Source: Sphingopyxis sp. YF1 (GTDB lineage: Bacteria; Pseudomonadota; Alphaproteobacteria; Sphingomonadales; Sphingomonadaceae). From it: DNA of 64,000 nucleotides. Every line of letters starts with the position of its first letter. Positions within the stretch are counted from its first letter, which is position 1. Positions 53,660 through 62,300 of the stretch are shown here, in pieces. A model generated the notes under the pieces. It had not been told where the DNA came from. It made no database searches and worked only from the letters and a program-made list of their open reading frames with translations. The stretch covers positions 930,001 to 994,000 of the forward strand of contig NZ_CP033204.1 in assembly GCF_022701295.1 (NCBI RefSeq). The letters run 5' to 3'. The position numbers and the translations under genes are program-made.

Positions 53660-54793
53660 ATGAAATTACCGGAACTGCAGACGCCCTGCCTGCTTCTTGA
53701 CGAGGCGAAGCTGCGGCACAACATCGAAGCGATGCATCGCCGCCTTGCGCGGCCCGGCGTCGCCTTTCGTCCGCATCTGAAAACCGCGAAATCACTTGAC
53801 GTCGCACAGATCGCGATGACCGCGCCGGGCGGCCCGGCGATGGTTTCGACGCTGCGCGAGGCCGAATATTTCGCCGACGGCGGCGTCCGAGACATGATCT
53901 ACGGCGTCGGGATTGCCCCCGCCAAGCTTCAACGGGTGTCGGCGATCCGCCGCCGCGGGGTCGATCTGGCGATCATTCTCGACAGCGTCGCGCAGGCGGA
54001 GGCCGTCGCGCGCCATGCCAGCGCCGGCGGCGACAGCGTCCCGGCGCTGATCGAGATCGACGGCGATGGCCACCGCTCGGGGGCCGCACCCGGCGATGGT
54101 GCGACGCTCGTCGCGATCGGCCGGGCGCTGGAGACCGGTGGCGCCGAACTGCGCGGCGTGCTCATCCATGCCGGGGGCAGCTATGCGCTCAGCGACCCCG
54201 AGGCTCTGGCAGCGGCGGCCGAGGCCGAGCGGCTGGCGGCGGTGACCGCCGCCGGCACGCTTCGCGCCGCCGGCCTAGCGTGCCCGGTGGTCAGCATCGG
54301 CTCGACCCCGACCGCATGTTTCGCTCGAAATCTTGACGGCGTGACCGAAGTGCGCGCCGGGGTGTTCATGTTCGGCGACCTCTATCAGGCCGGGGTAGGC
54401 GCCGTCGCGCTCGACGACATCGCCCTGTCGGTGCTGTGCAGCGTTATCGGGCATCAGCGCGCCAAGGGCTGGATCCTCGTCGACGCGGGCTGGATGGCGA
54501 TGTCGCGCGATCGCGGCACCGCGAACCAGGCGGTCGATCAGGGCTACGGGCTTGTCTGCGATGCGACGGGGCGGATTTTTGGCGATCTGGTTCTGGTCGA
54601 AGCCAATCAGGAACATGGCATCGTCGCCCTGCGGCCCGGATCGGCGGCCGTATTGCCAGACCTTCCCGTTGGCACGCAGTTGCGCATCCTGCCGAACCAT
54701 GCGTGCGCGACGGCCGCGCAATATGATCGCTATCATGTACTGAACGGCGGGGATGATGTGACCGCGGTTTGGTCGCGCATCAACGGCTGGTAG
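53660..54793 (+). CDS. D-serine dehydratase/D-threonine aldolase-like PLP enzyme (DSD1 family)
   Basis: 377 residues, alanine-racemase-type fold III PLP barrel. The PLP lysine is K41 in RPHLKTAKS. VSIGSTPTACF and a C-terminal metal site PNHACATAAQY (His and Cys two residues apart, as in zinc-dependent D-serine dehydratase) are present. It would convert D-serine, D-threonine or a beta-hydroxy-D-amino acid to an oxo-acid or aldehyde and glycine. The ribosome-binding site AGGTAGGA is 5-12 bases upstream, and RidA follows nine bases after its stop. Confidence 0.9.
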   Translation: MKLPELQTPCLLLDEAKLRHNIEAMHRRLARPGVAFRPHLKTAKSLDVAQIAMTAPGGPAMVSTLREAEYFADGGVRDMIYGVGIAPAKLQRVSAIRRRGVDLAIILDSVAQAEAVARHASAGGDSVPALIEIDGDGHRSGAAPGDGATLVAIGRALETGGAELRGVLIHAGGSYALSDPEALAAAAEAERLAAVTAAGTLRAAGLACPVVSIGSTPTACFARNLDGVTEVRAGVFMFGDLYQAGVGAVALDDIALSVLCSVIGHQRAKGWILVDAGWMAMSRDRGTANQAVDQGYGLVCDATGRIFGDLVLVEANQEHGIVALRPGSAAVLPDLPVGTQLRILPNHACATAAQYDRYHVLNGGDDVTAVWSRINGW

Positions 54794-54801
54794 GAGCAGG
54801 C

Positions 54802-55239
54802 ATGACAACATCGATCGATCGCATCGCCACCGAGGCGGTTCCGGCGCCTGCGGGGCATTATTCGCAGGCCACCGCGTGGCGTGACCTCATCTTCGTGTCG
54901 GGCCAGCTCGGACCGCGAAGCGACGGGAGGCATACCGCAGATCAGTCCTTCGAGGTGCAGGTCCGCCAGACGCTCGCGAACCTGCTCGCGATCCTCGACC
55001 GGGCAGGGGCGGGCCCCGGCCAGGTGCTGCGCGTGACCGCCTATATCGTCGGGGTCGACAACTGGCCCGAATTCAACCGCATCTACGCCGAGGTTTTCGG
55101 CGCAGCAAAACCTGCGCGGACGGTGGTGCCCGTCCCTGAGCTCCACCACGGCTATCTCGTGGAGATCGACGCTATCGCCGTCCGGGCGGAAGTGGACGGG
55201 ATGAACGACCGGCCTGTTCCGGTGATCGATCCGAAGTGA
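54802..55239 (+). CDS. RidA/YjgF family reactive-imine deaminase
   Basis: 145 residues from the ATG at 54802 after GGAGCAGG; an upstream GTG is in frame but lies in the previous gene. RidA motifs: HYSQATAWRDLIFVSGQLG, and the key arginine in KPARTVVPVPEL. The family hydrolyses 2-aminoacrylate and related enamine/imine products of PLP dehydratases and FAD oxidases. Following the D-serine dehydratase-like gene at a nine-base spacing, it fits disposal of imines made by that enzyme and by the DAO-family flavoprotein. The last gene of the cluster, next to a tRNA remnant. Confidence 0.93.
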   Translation: MTTSIDRIATEAVPAPAGHYSQATAWRDLIFVSGQLGPRSDGRHTADQSFEVQVRQTLANLLAILDRAGAGPGQVLRVTAYIVGVDNWPEFNRIYAEVFGAAKPARTVVPVPELHHGYLVEIDAIAVRAEVDGMNDRPVPVIDPK

Positions 55240-55258
55240 GGTTTAGGTGATTGAAAAA

Positions 55259-55303
55259 TGGTGGACGCACTAGGGCTCGAACCTAGGACCCGCTGATTAA
55301 GAG
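55259..55303 (-). pseudogene. 3' fragment of tRNA-Lys(CTT), probable attachment site
   Basis: Read on the minus strand, this 45-base segment has the anticodon loop CT-CTT-AA, the 3' half of the anticodon stem (TCAGC), the variable loop GGGTC, a perfect T arm (CTAGG-TTCGAGC-CCTAG), the acceptor strand TGCGTCC, the discriminator A and CCA. The 5' half is absent: the bases before the anticodon loop do not pair. A tRNA 3' half cut in the anticodon loop is what a tyrosine-recombinase element leaves at its far end. Confidence 0.85.
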
Positions 55304-55590
55304 GCCGCTAATTCATTTAAATAAATCAGGTACTTAGCTGCATTCGTGTACGGTTTGAATGACAACGAAAGATAAGGAATGACGTCGAGCAACAACTAGC
55401 GACGTCACGAAATCACCTACATTCTGTCCCGGTTCGATTGGCGACTTTGCGCCTGATGTCGGTCATTGCGGTCGTCTGTGGAAGGAGCCCGAAAGCAGAC
55501 GGTAGATTCGTAGGCGATCGCGAGCCGCTACACAGCTAATTATAGCCCTTCACTCAACGTCGAAAGCTGCCGATGCCCGGGCTCAGTTCT
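55304..55590. other. AT-rich non-coding stretch with an inverted repeat
   Basis: No gene seen. It starts with an AT-rich run (ATTCATTTAAATAAATCAGG) and holds a perfect inverted repeat TGACGTCG (55380-55387) and CGACGTCA (55400-55407) with a 12-base spacer. It is downstream of the minus-strand operon, so the repeat may be a terminator stem or a recombinase arm site. Confidence 0.5.
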
Positions 55591-58233
55591 TCACGCGAGC
55601 AGAATCCGATTGGCATCGAGACCGCGATAGGCGCTAGTGCGGCAACTCAGAACGATAACCTGCATCCGCTGGGCGGCTTCGGCCAGAATCTCGAGCATAA
55701 CCTCGAAGCGGTCGTCGTCCGCAAAGACCAGCGCGTCGTCGAGCATGAGCGATGCGGGCTTACCCTTCTCGATCAGCAGGTCGGCGAAAGCTATGCGCGT
55801 CAGGACAGCGAGTTGTTCCTGGGTTCCCTTGCTGAGATCGTCGGTGGCTTCTTCCCGGCCGCGCCGCGTGAGCAGGGTGGGCCGCAAGTCCTCTCCGAAG
55901 ACGATGCCGGCATTGGGCAGCAAGCGCTCGATGAAGGGGGCCACGCGCTGGGTGATCGGAGCGAGGAATCGTCGGGCAGTCTCGCGCTGGGCATCCCGGA
56001 TCGTCTCGGCAAGGAGCGTGAGCATCTCCGCCTCTTCCTTGAGCCGGTCATGGGCTGCGGCCGCAGCCTCCGCGAGCTCGGCGGCCGCGGCGGCCCGGGT
56101 GGCGGGGCCGGCGCCGCCGAGCGTCTTGGCGCGTTCCTCAAGCTGGGCGATCTCACCGACGAGCCCGAGCCGGTCGTTGACCAGCCGCTCCCGTCGTTTG
56201 CGAAGGGTGTCCCGGCGCTGGAGCAAGGCGGTCTCGTCCAGCCCTTCAACGGCGCGCTGCGACTCGTCGCGGGCCAGGATCGCGCGGGATTCCTCCGTTT
56301 TCGCTGCATCGAGCGCGGCGGTGAGCGCGTCGTCGTCCATCGCATCGAGATCGGCGGTCAGTTGCTCGCCGAGCCGCGACACGTCGCCCGCCGTGCGTTC
56401 GACCTGGCCGGTTAGCTTGACGCTGGCGATCTGGACTTCCTGCAAGGTATCGAGCGCGGCCTGGCGACGACCTTCGGCCTCGCGTTCGGCCGTGCGCGCT
56501 GTCTGCCACGCGCCATCGACATCCTCGGCCCCAGCAGCGCCTATGCCGGGCGACGCGCTCGCGCCCGGCCGCGTTTCCGACGCGAGGGCTCCGCGCAGGA
56601 TTTCCAAGCCGGCGCCTATGTCGAGCGCCGCATCTTCGGGACAGGCGGCTTCAAGCTGGGCCGCGAGCAGCACGACGGCCTGCGTGTCGTCGCGATGCGC
56701 CTGGGCCGCTTCCTTGGCCGCGAGCGGCGTGGCGCAGCCGACGTTGGCGAGAAAGGCGGCGAGATCCTGTTCGGCTGCGCGCAGCCTGGCCTGCGCCGGT
56801 TCGCCCGAAGCCGGCGGCATGACCGACACGGAGCCAATTCCGTCCAACTCGAGACTCTGCGGTTCACTGATAGGAACGCGCAGACTGCCTTCGATCAGCG
56901 CGCCGTTGAGCTTCACAGCGGGCGCGGAGGGTAGCAGCTCGACCAAGAGGACCGCTGCTCCGGCGGAAGCGGCGGCGTGGGTCTCGGCGACCGTTTGTTC
57001 GAGGTTTAGCAATTCGCTATGCGCGTCCGGCGTCATCCAGTTGGCATCCAGTGCCTCGCGGCGTGTCTGCAATTGGACCGCGATGTCCTCGGCCGCATCG
57101 AGCCGGAGAAAGGCGGTCGCCAGCGCGCGCTGCCGTGCCTGAGCGGCTTGGCTACGCTGCACCTCCAACCGTCGTTCTTCGGCCGTCCGGAGGGCGGTGC
57201 GTGCCGTTTCGAGCGCGGCATTTGCATCTTTTTCACTCTGGCGTGCGGTTTCCAGGATTGGCTCGTGATCATTGGCGGCGGCGCGTGCCGTCGCCGCAGC
57301 CTGCTCGGCCTGCTCAACCTGCGCGCGCAGATCGCGGCGGGCGGTTTGGCGCGCTTCTAGACGCGCGCGTTCGCCAGCTGCTTCGCGGAGCAACGCTTCA
57401 GCGGTGCGCAGCGCCTGGCCTGCGGTTCTGGCGCGATCGAGGTCGGCCTCAAGCTGGGCTAGTTTCTGGTGCTGCTCCGGATCGTCGAGTTCGGCAACGA
57501 GCCGCCGTAGTTCATTGCGTTTCGCCTCTAGGCGCTCAAGTACGCTGTCGAATTGCTCCAACTCGGCTTGTGCGGCGCGGGCGTCCTCAGCGGCCGATGC
57601 GGCGGCCTCCTGCGAATCGAGAAGGCGGCGGGCAGGCCGGCCAGTCGGAGTCTGATATTCGGCGAGGCTGCGTTCGATGGCCTGCAGAACGGTAGTGGTG
57701 CGCTGGCCGCCGGTCACGGCGCCGACTTCGCCAGCGAGGACTTCTTCCAGCGTCCGGCGGGCGCCTTGGCCTGGCGTTCCGAGCACGAAGGATTGACCCT
57801 GCTCGACCCAGAGCAGGCCCAAGGCGCCACGGCTGTCGTCGTCGGCGCCGCGATTTCCAGCACGTGCAAAGCCAAGCAAAGTCTGCAAGCGTTCCTCCGC
57901 CTCATCGCCGGTGGCTCGCCCGGTCGGACCTTCGAGTTCGACCAAGGGGTTCTGGAGGAAGCGCTTGCGCAGTTTCCATCTCGCGTCGCCGAGATCGAAA
58001 CCGAGCTCGATGGTCGGCGCGACCTCATCGCCATGCGGCCGAAACGAGCGGATGCGATCGCTCCGGGAGCCGTGCCGCTCGAACAGCACGGCGCGCAGGG
58101 CCTCGAGGACGGTCGATTTTCCGGCCTCATTCTGCTCGCATACGAGGTTCAGCCCGTCCTCGAACCCGGTCAGAAGCAGCGGCTGGCGGAATTTGCGGAA
58201 ATTCTCGATGCGAAGCTCGCGAATTCTCATCAA
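55591..58233 (-). CDS. SMC/SbcC-like AAA ATPase (YhaN type)
   Basis: 880 residues. Walker A at 33-41 (EQNEAGKST), followed by VLEALRAVLF. A long middle (about 180-780) is rich in Ala, Glu, Arg and Gln and looks like paired coiled coils. The C-terminal ATPase half has the signature SKGTQEQLAVL, Walker B LMLDDALVFADDDR and an H/switch-like IVLSCRTSAYRGLD. This is the architecture of SbcC/YhaN nucleases' ATPase subunit. It overlaps the metallophosphoesterase gene by four bases (ATGA), the usual SbcCD-type pairing. Probable role: DNA end processing or defence. Confidence 0.9.
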   Translation of the reverse strand: MMRIRELRIENFRKFRQPLLLTGFEDGLNLVCEQNEAGKSTVLEALRAVLFERHGSRSDRIRSFRPHGDEVAPTIELGFDLGDARWKLRKRFLQNPLVELEGPTGRATGDEAEERLQTLLGFARAGNRGADDDSRGALGLLWVEQGQSFVLGTPGQGARRTLEEVLAGEVGAVTGGQRTTTVLQAIERSLAEYQTPTGRPARRLLDSQEAAASAAEDARAAQAELEQFDSVLERLEAKRNELRRLVAELDDPEQHQKLAQLEADLDRARTAGQALRTAEALLREAAGERARLEARQTARRDLRAQVEQAEQAAATARAAANDHEPILETARQSEKDANAALETARTALRTAEERRLEVQRSQAAQARQRALATAFLRLDAAEDIAVQLQTRREALDANWMTPDAHSELLNLEQTVAETHAAASAGAAVLLVELLPSAPAVKLNGALIEGSLRVPISEPQSLELDGIGSVSVMPPASGEPAQARLRAAEQDLAAFLANVGCATPLAAKEAAQAHRDDTQAVVLLAAQLEAACPEDAALDIGAGLEILRGALASETRPGASASPGIGAAGAEDVDGAWQTARTAEREAEGRRQAALDTLQEVQIASVKLTGQVERTAGDVSRLGEQLTADLDAMDDDALTAALDAAKTEESRAILARDESQRAVEGLDETALLQRRDTLRKRRERLVNDRLGLVGEIAQLEERAKTLGGAGPATRAAAAAELAEAAAAAHDRLKEEAEMLTLLAETIRDAQRETARRFLAPITQRVAPFIERLLPNAGIVFGEDLRPTLLTRRGREEATDDLSKGTQEQLAVLTRIAFADLLIEKGKPASLMLDDALVFADDDRFEVMLEILAEAAQRMQVIVLSCRTSAYRGLDANRILLA

Positions 58234-59348
58234 CGCGCCTCCAGCCGGTCGGCGCGGCGCTGCTCGACATAGAGGCGTTCGAGCGCCGCCGCCGCGCGCT
58301 TACCGGCGGCATCGTCGGTTGCCGACAGCGCTTGCAGCCGCTCGGCGGCGACGCGCAGCACGCCGTTGGCGTCGATGTCGGCAAGATCGGCGTCGGTCGG
58401 ACGAGCGTAGAGATCGTCGAGATTGAGATCGAGCCAGCGGACCTCGTGGGCCAACTCGCTTTCGAGACGATCACGAAGCGCGACGCGCTCGGCGAGCGTG
58501 AGCAGGCCAGACAGCCGGAGCCGGAGCACGAGATGCTGTCGCTCAATGCCGGGCGCGAGATTGACGAGGAGTCTGTCGAGCTCAGCCGCGCTGCCAAGCG
58601 ACCAGTTTTCTGACATCCAATGATAGCGGCCGATTTTCACCTGCGCGACGTCCGGCGCTTCGCCGGCCAGATCGACGCGGAGCGCCACGCCGCTCACCTC
58701 GCGATCGAAATCGTCGGGTTCGGGTGTTCCGGAATAGTGGGTCAGAGGATCAATCTCGCGGCGGCCATGCCAGTCGCCGAGCGCTAAATAGGCAAGACCG
58801 GCGCGGCGGGCGCGGTCGGGTGCTATCAGGTTCGCCGCGGGCGTGCTCGACCCGAAATCGCGGATCGGGCCGTGGGCGAGGCCGATCCGTTTGGCGCCAT
58901 CCGGCGTTTCGGCATGGTCAAACCAGGCCGTCGGATCATCCTGCGTCCGCTTATACTGGAGCGGCGCGGGCAGCAGCCAAAATCCTTCGGCGAGTTCGAT
59001 CGGCTGCGGTTCGACACAGACGACCACCGTTTCCGGCGCCTCGCCGGCCAGACGGCTCCACAGACCGTCCGCGCGCGCCGGATCATGGTTCCCGGGCAAT
59101 AAAACCCAGCGGATGTCGGCGGCAGCCTTCATGCGCGTCAGCGCTTGGCGATAGATCCGGTCGCCGGGCTCAGGGCTGTCGAATACGTCACCGGCCACCA
59201 GCACGAGGCCGGCACCTTCGCGTCGCGCCGCGGCCGCCAGCGCATCGATCGCGTCCAGCCGCGCTTCGAGCAGAGCAGCGCGCGCTTGTTCCGATGCGCG
59301 TCCGAACGGCTTGCCGAGCTGCCAGTCAGACGTGTGAATGAAACGCAT
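58230..59348 (-). CDS. SbcD/YhaO-like metallophosphoesterase (DNA repair exonuclease)
   Basis: 372 residues. Calcineurin-like motifs: D8 in HTSDWQLGKPFG, D54 in VAGDVFDS, N87-H88 in LPGNHDPA, H in GLAHGPIRD and LALGDWHGR. Two departures from SbcD are visible: Q10 in place of the motif I histidine and GDWH in place of GHxH. A small C-terminal domain (about 250-372) presumably docks on the ATPase. It is the nuclease partner of the downstream SMC-like gene (four-base overlap) and begins 24 bases after the helicase gene ends. Confidence 0.9.
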   Translation of the reverse strand: MRFIHTSDWQLGKPFGRASEQARAALLEARLDAIDALAAAARREGAGLVLVAGDVFDSPEPGDRIYRQALTRMKAAADIRWVLLPGNHDPARADGLWSRLAGEAPETVVVCVEPQPIELAEGFWLLPAPLQYKRTQDDPTAWFDHAETPDGAKRIGLAHGPIRDFGSSTPAANLIAPDRARRAGLAYLALGDWHGRREIDPLTHYSGTPEPDDFDREVSGVALRVDLAGEAPDVAQVKIGRYHWMSENWSLGSAAELDRLLVNLAPGIERQHLVLRLRLSGLLTLAERVALRDRLESELAHEVRWLDLNLDDLYARPTDADLADIDANGVLRVAAERLQALSATDDAAGKRAAAALERLYVEQRRADRLEAR

Positions 59349-59372
59349 TGGTTTCTCCGATTCGGACGGGCT

Positions 59373-62300
59373 TCATTTGACGAGCACCAGCAAGTCCCCG
59401 CGATCTTCCAGATCGCCTGACTCGAGCGTGCGGTCGATCGCAGCTTCGATGACCGCCCGAAGCTGCGCGCTCGTAGAGAGGAAGCCGAAGCTTCGCGATA
59501 CCGCGAGTACGAGATCGTGGCGACCAGCGCCATAGTTGGCGTTGACGATATCGAGGACCGCCTGCCGGATTTCGGCGGGCGGCAGCATTTCGGGTTTGCG
59601 CAGCGTCGGTGAGGTCACGCCCGAGCGATCGCGCACGACGAGCGGCTTGCCCGGCCAGACGTAAAAGGGTCCGCCCACGATCATCCCTTTGCGAATCGCG
59701 ACGCCGAGCGCCCGGTCGACATGGCCGCGGATACGGCTTCCGGCGCGCGCGAGGCCCCAGAGCATCCGGATGCGCGCGGCGACTTCGTCGCCATGGATCG
59801 GCGACTCGATCTCGACGATCTTCGCGACATAATCGGCCATCAGCGCGAGCGAGGTCTCATGCGGCTCGGAGGCGCGCATGACGGGGAAGTCGGCCTCGAC
59901 ATAGGCCGAAGGTCGCACCTCGTGCCGCGGCCTGTCACCGACGATCGCGGTCACGATATCGGTGTCGCCGACCGTCTCGGTCTCGAAGCTGACGGGCACG
60001 GCTGGTGGTGCGCGATAGCCTTCCTCGTCGCGCGCCGCCCATTCCGCCTTCGCGCCGGCGACCGCCGCCTCGATCTTCGCGAGTTCGGCTTGCGGCCGCA
60101 GATACCAATCGGCACTCCAGACGCGGTGGATGATCCAGTTATGCGCCTCGAGCACCTGCTGGCGCAGCCGGTCGCGGTCGCGCGCCGAACGTGAGGAATG
60201 ATATTGGGCGCCGTCGCATTCGATCCCGAGAAGGAAGCGTCCGGGTTTTTCGGGATCCGATATCGCGAGATCGACCCGGAAGCCCGACGCCCCGATCTGG
60301 CGCTTCACGTCATAGCCGAGGGCCTGCAACCGCTCGCAGACCTGGATTTCGAACTCGCTGTCGAAATCCTCGCCCGACACTTCGCCCATCCCGAAATGAC
60401 CGGTCTCGGCGAAGGTCAGGAAGAGCTTGAGCGCCGCGACGCCGCGCGCTTTCGTCCGCTCGAGATCGATATCGGCGCCGGTGAAGTTGCAGAAAATCTC
60501 GCAGCGCAGCTTGGCGCGCGAGATGAGCACATTGAGACGGCGCTCGCCGCCCTCGCCGCTCAGCGGACCGAAGGCATGAGCGAGATAGCCCTGCTCGGTT
60601 TTGCCGTAACCGACCGAAATGAAGATGATGTCACGCTCGTCGCCCTGGATATTCTCCAGATTCTTGACGAAGAAGGGCTCGGCGCCGCCGCCCAGGAAAA
60701 ACTCCTCGACGTCCGGATTCTCGCGGCGCAGCAGTTCGAGCTCTTTCAGGATCGCCTGACGCTGCGCGACCGAGAAGGTCGCGACCCCGAGCGACTGCCC
60801 GCGATGTTCGCGCGCGTGGCGGATCACCGCCTCGGCGACGTGCCGCGCCTCGCGGATGTTGGTCCGCGTGCCACCGCGGTCGTAGTGCGCATCTTTGAGG
60901 AGATTGAACTTCAGCCCCATGCCCGCGACCGCGTCGTAGGGGCTCGGCACGATGAAGAGCTTGTTCTCGTAGAATTCGCGGTTCGACACCGCGATCAGCG
61001 ACTGGTGCTTCGAGCGATAATGCCAGCTCAGCATGCGCGAGGGCACGCCCTTGGCGAGGCAGAGCTCGAGGATACTCTCGGCGTCCTTGGCCTCGATCGG
61101 GATCCCCTCGTCGATCTCCTCGCCATCGTCCTCGCCGGTGAGCTTCTTGAAGAAGGCGGTCGGCGGCAGCTGCTTTTCATCGCCGACGACGACGAGCTGG
61201 CCGGCGCGCGCGATGGCACCGAGCGCATCGACGGGCTCGATTTGGCTCGCCTCGTCCATGACCAGAATATCGAACTCTATCGCGCCGGGCTTGAGGAACT
61301 GCGCGACCGAGAGCGGGCTCATCATGAAGACGGGCTTGAGCTGCTGGATCGCCGGACCCGCCTTGTCGAGCAGGATGCGGATGGGCGCGTGGCGGCGCTT
61401 CTTCGCGATCTCGGCGTTGAGGATACCGAGCGGGCCGATGCCCGCGGCGCCCGACGGGCGGCCGGCGGCATGCGTCGCGACGATTTGTTCCTGCGCGAGC
61501 GCGATCCGCGCCCGGTCCAGCTGGCGGAAGTCGCCAACCATGGCATTATGATGATCGCCGTCGAACCCGCGAAGCTCGGGCCAGGCCTCGAACAGGGCCA
61601 CCCGCAGCACTTCGGCATAGGCGTGCGCATAGGCGCCGGGCAGCTCGCCAGGCGCAACCGCTCCATCGAGGAGCGCCGCGACGAGGCTCGCGCCGCCCGC
61701 ATCGGCAAGCGCGCGGGCCCGCGCATGGAAGGCGGTCCAGCGGCTCAGCCCCTCAAGATTGACGGACCAGCCTTCGAGCCGCGCGGCGAGGCGATCAAGC
61801 CCGGTTCCCGACAATGCCTCCGCCCCGAACGAGCGCTTCAGATCCAGATGGAGATGCCCGAACAGATCGCGCAGCGATGCATCGAGATTGGGAAGCTGGA
61901 CCGCGAGGTCGGTACGCGCATCTTCGATCGAGTCGATGTCGGCGCCCGCGGCGAGGCGTGACCAGATACTGCCCGGCTGTCCCTCGTGGCGAACGCGCCA
62001 GGCGTGGACCGCCTCGAGCCGGTCCCAGTCGGACCGCTCGCCTTTCCACGCGCTGCCGAACATCGCGCCCGTAGCGCTCGCCTTCTCGAACGCGGTTCGC
62101 GCCGCCTGCGCCTCGACCGCTTCGTCGATGAGCGCGATCCGCTCGTCCTGCGAGCCGGGCAGTTCGGTCTTCAGATAGGAGCGGAGCAGCGCGAGCTGCG
62201 CCCGGTAATTGCTGTCCAGGATGCGGAAGAGACTGGCGCCCTTGGTCACGACCGCGAGGCGGATCGCCGACCAGTCCGCGCCAAGACCCGCGGCATTGAC

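Noticed and set aside
40298..55239. Microcystin-type (mlr) degradation cluster
   Set aside because: No membrane CAAX-type MlrA, MlrB-like beta-lactamase-fold peptidase or MlrC-like protein is seen; only the general idea of peptide breakdown is shared.
55259..55303. Intact tRNA-Lys gene
   Set aside because: The 5' half is missing: bases next to the anticodon loop do not form the anticodon stem and there is no D arm or acceptor 5' strand.
60198..61961. A 587-codon plus-strand frame inside the helicase gene
   Set aside because: No recognisable domains; the opposite strand carries helicase and nuclease motifs throughout.
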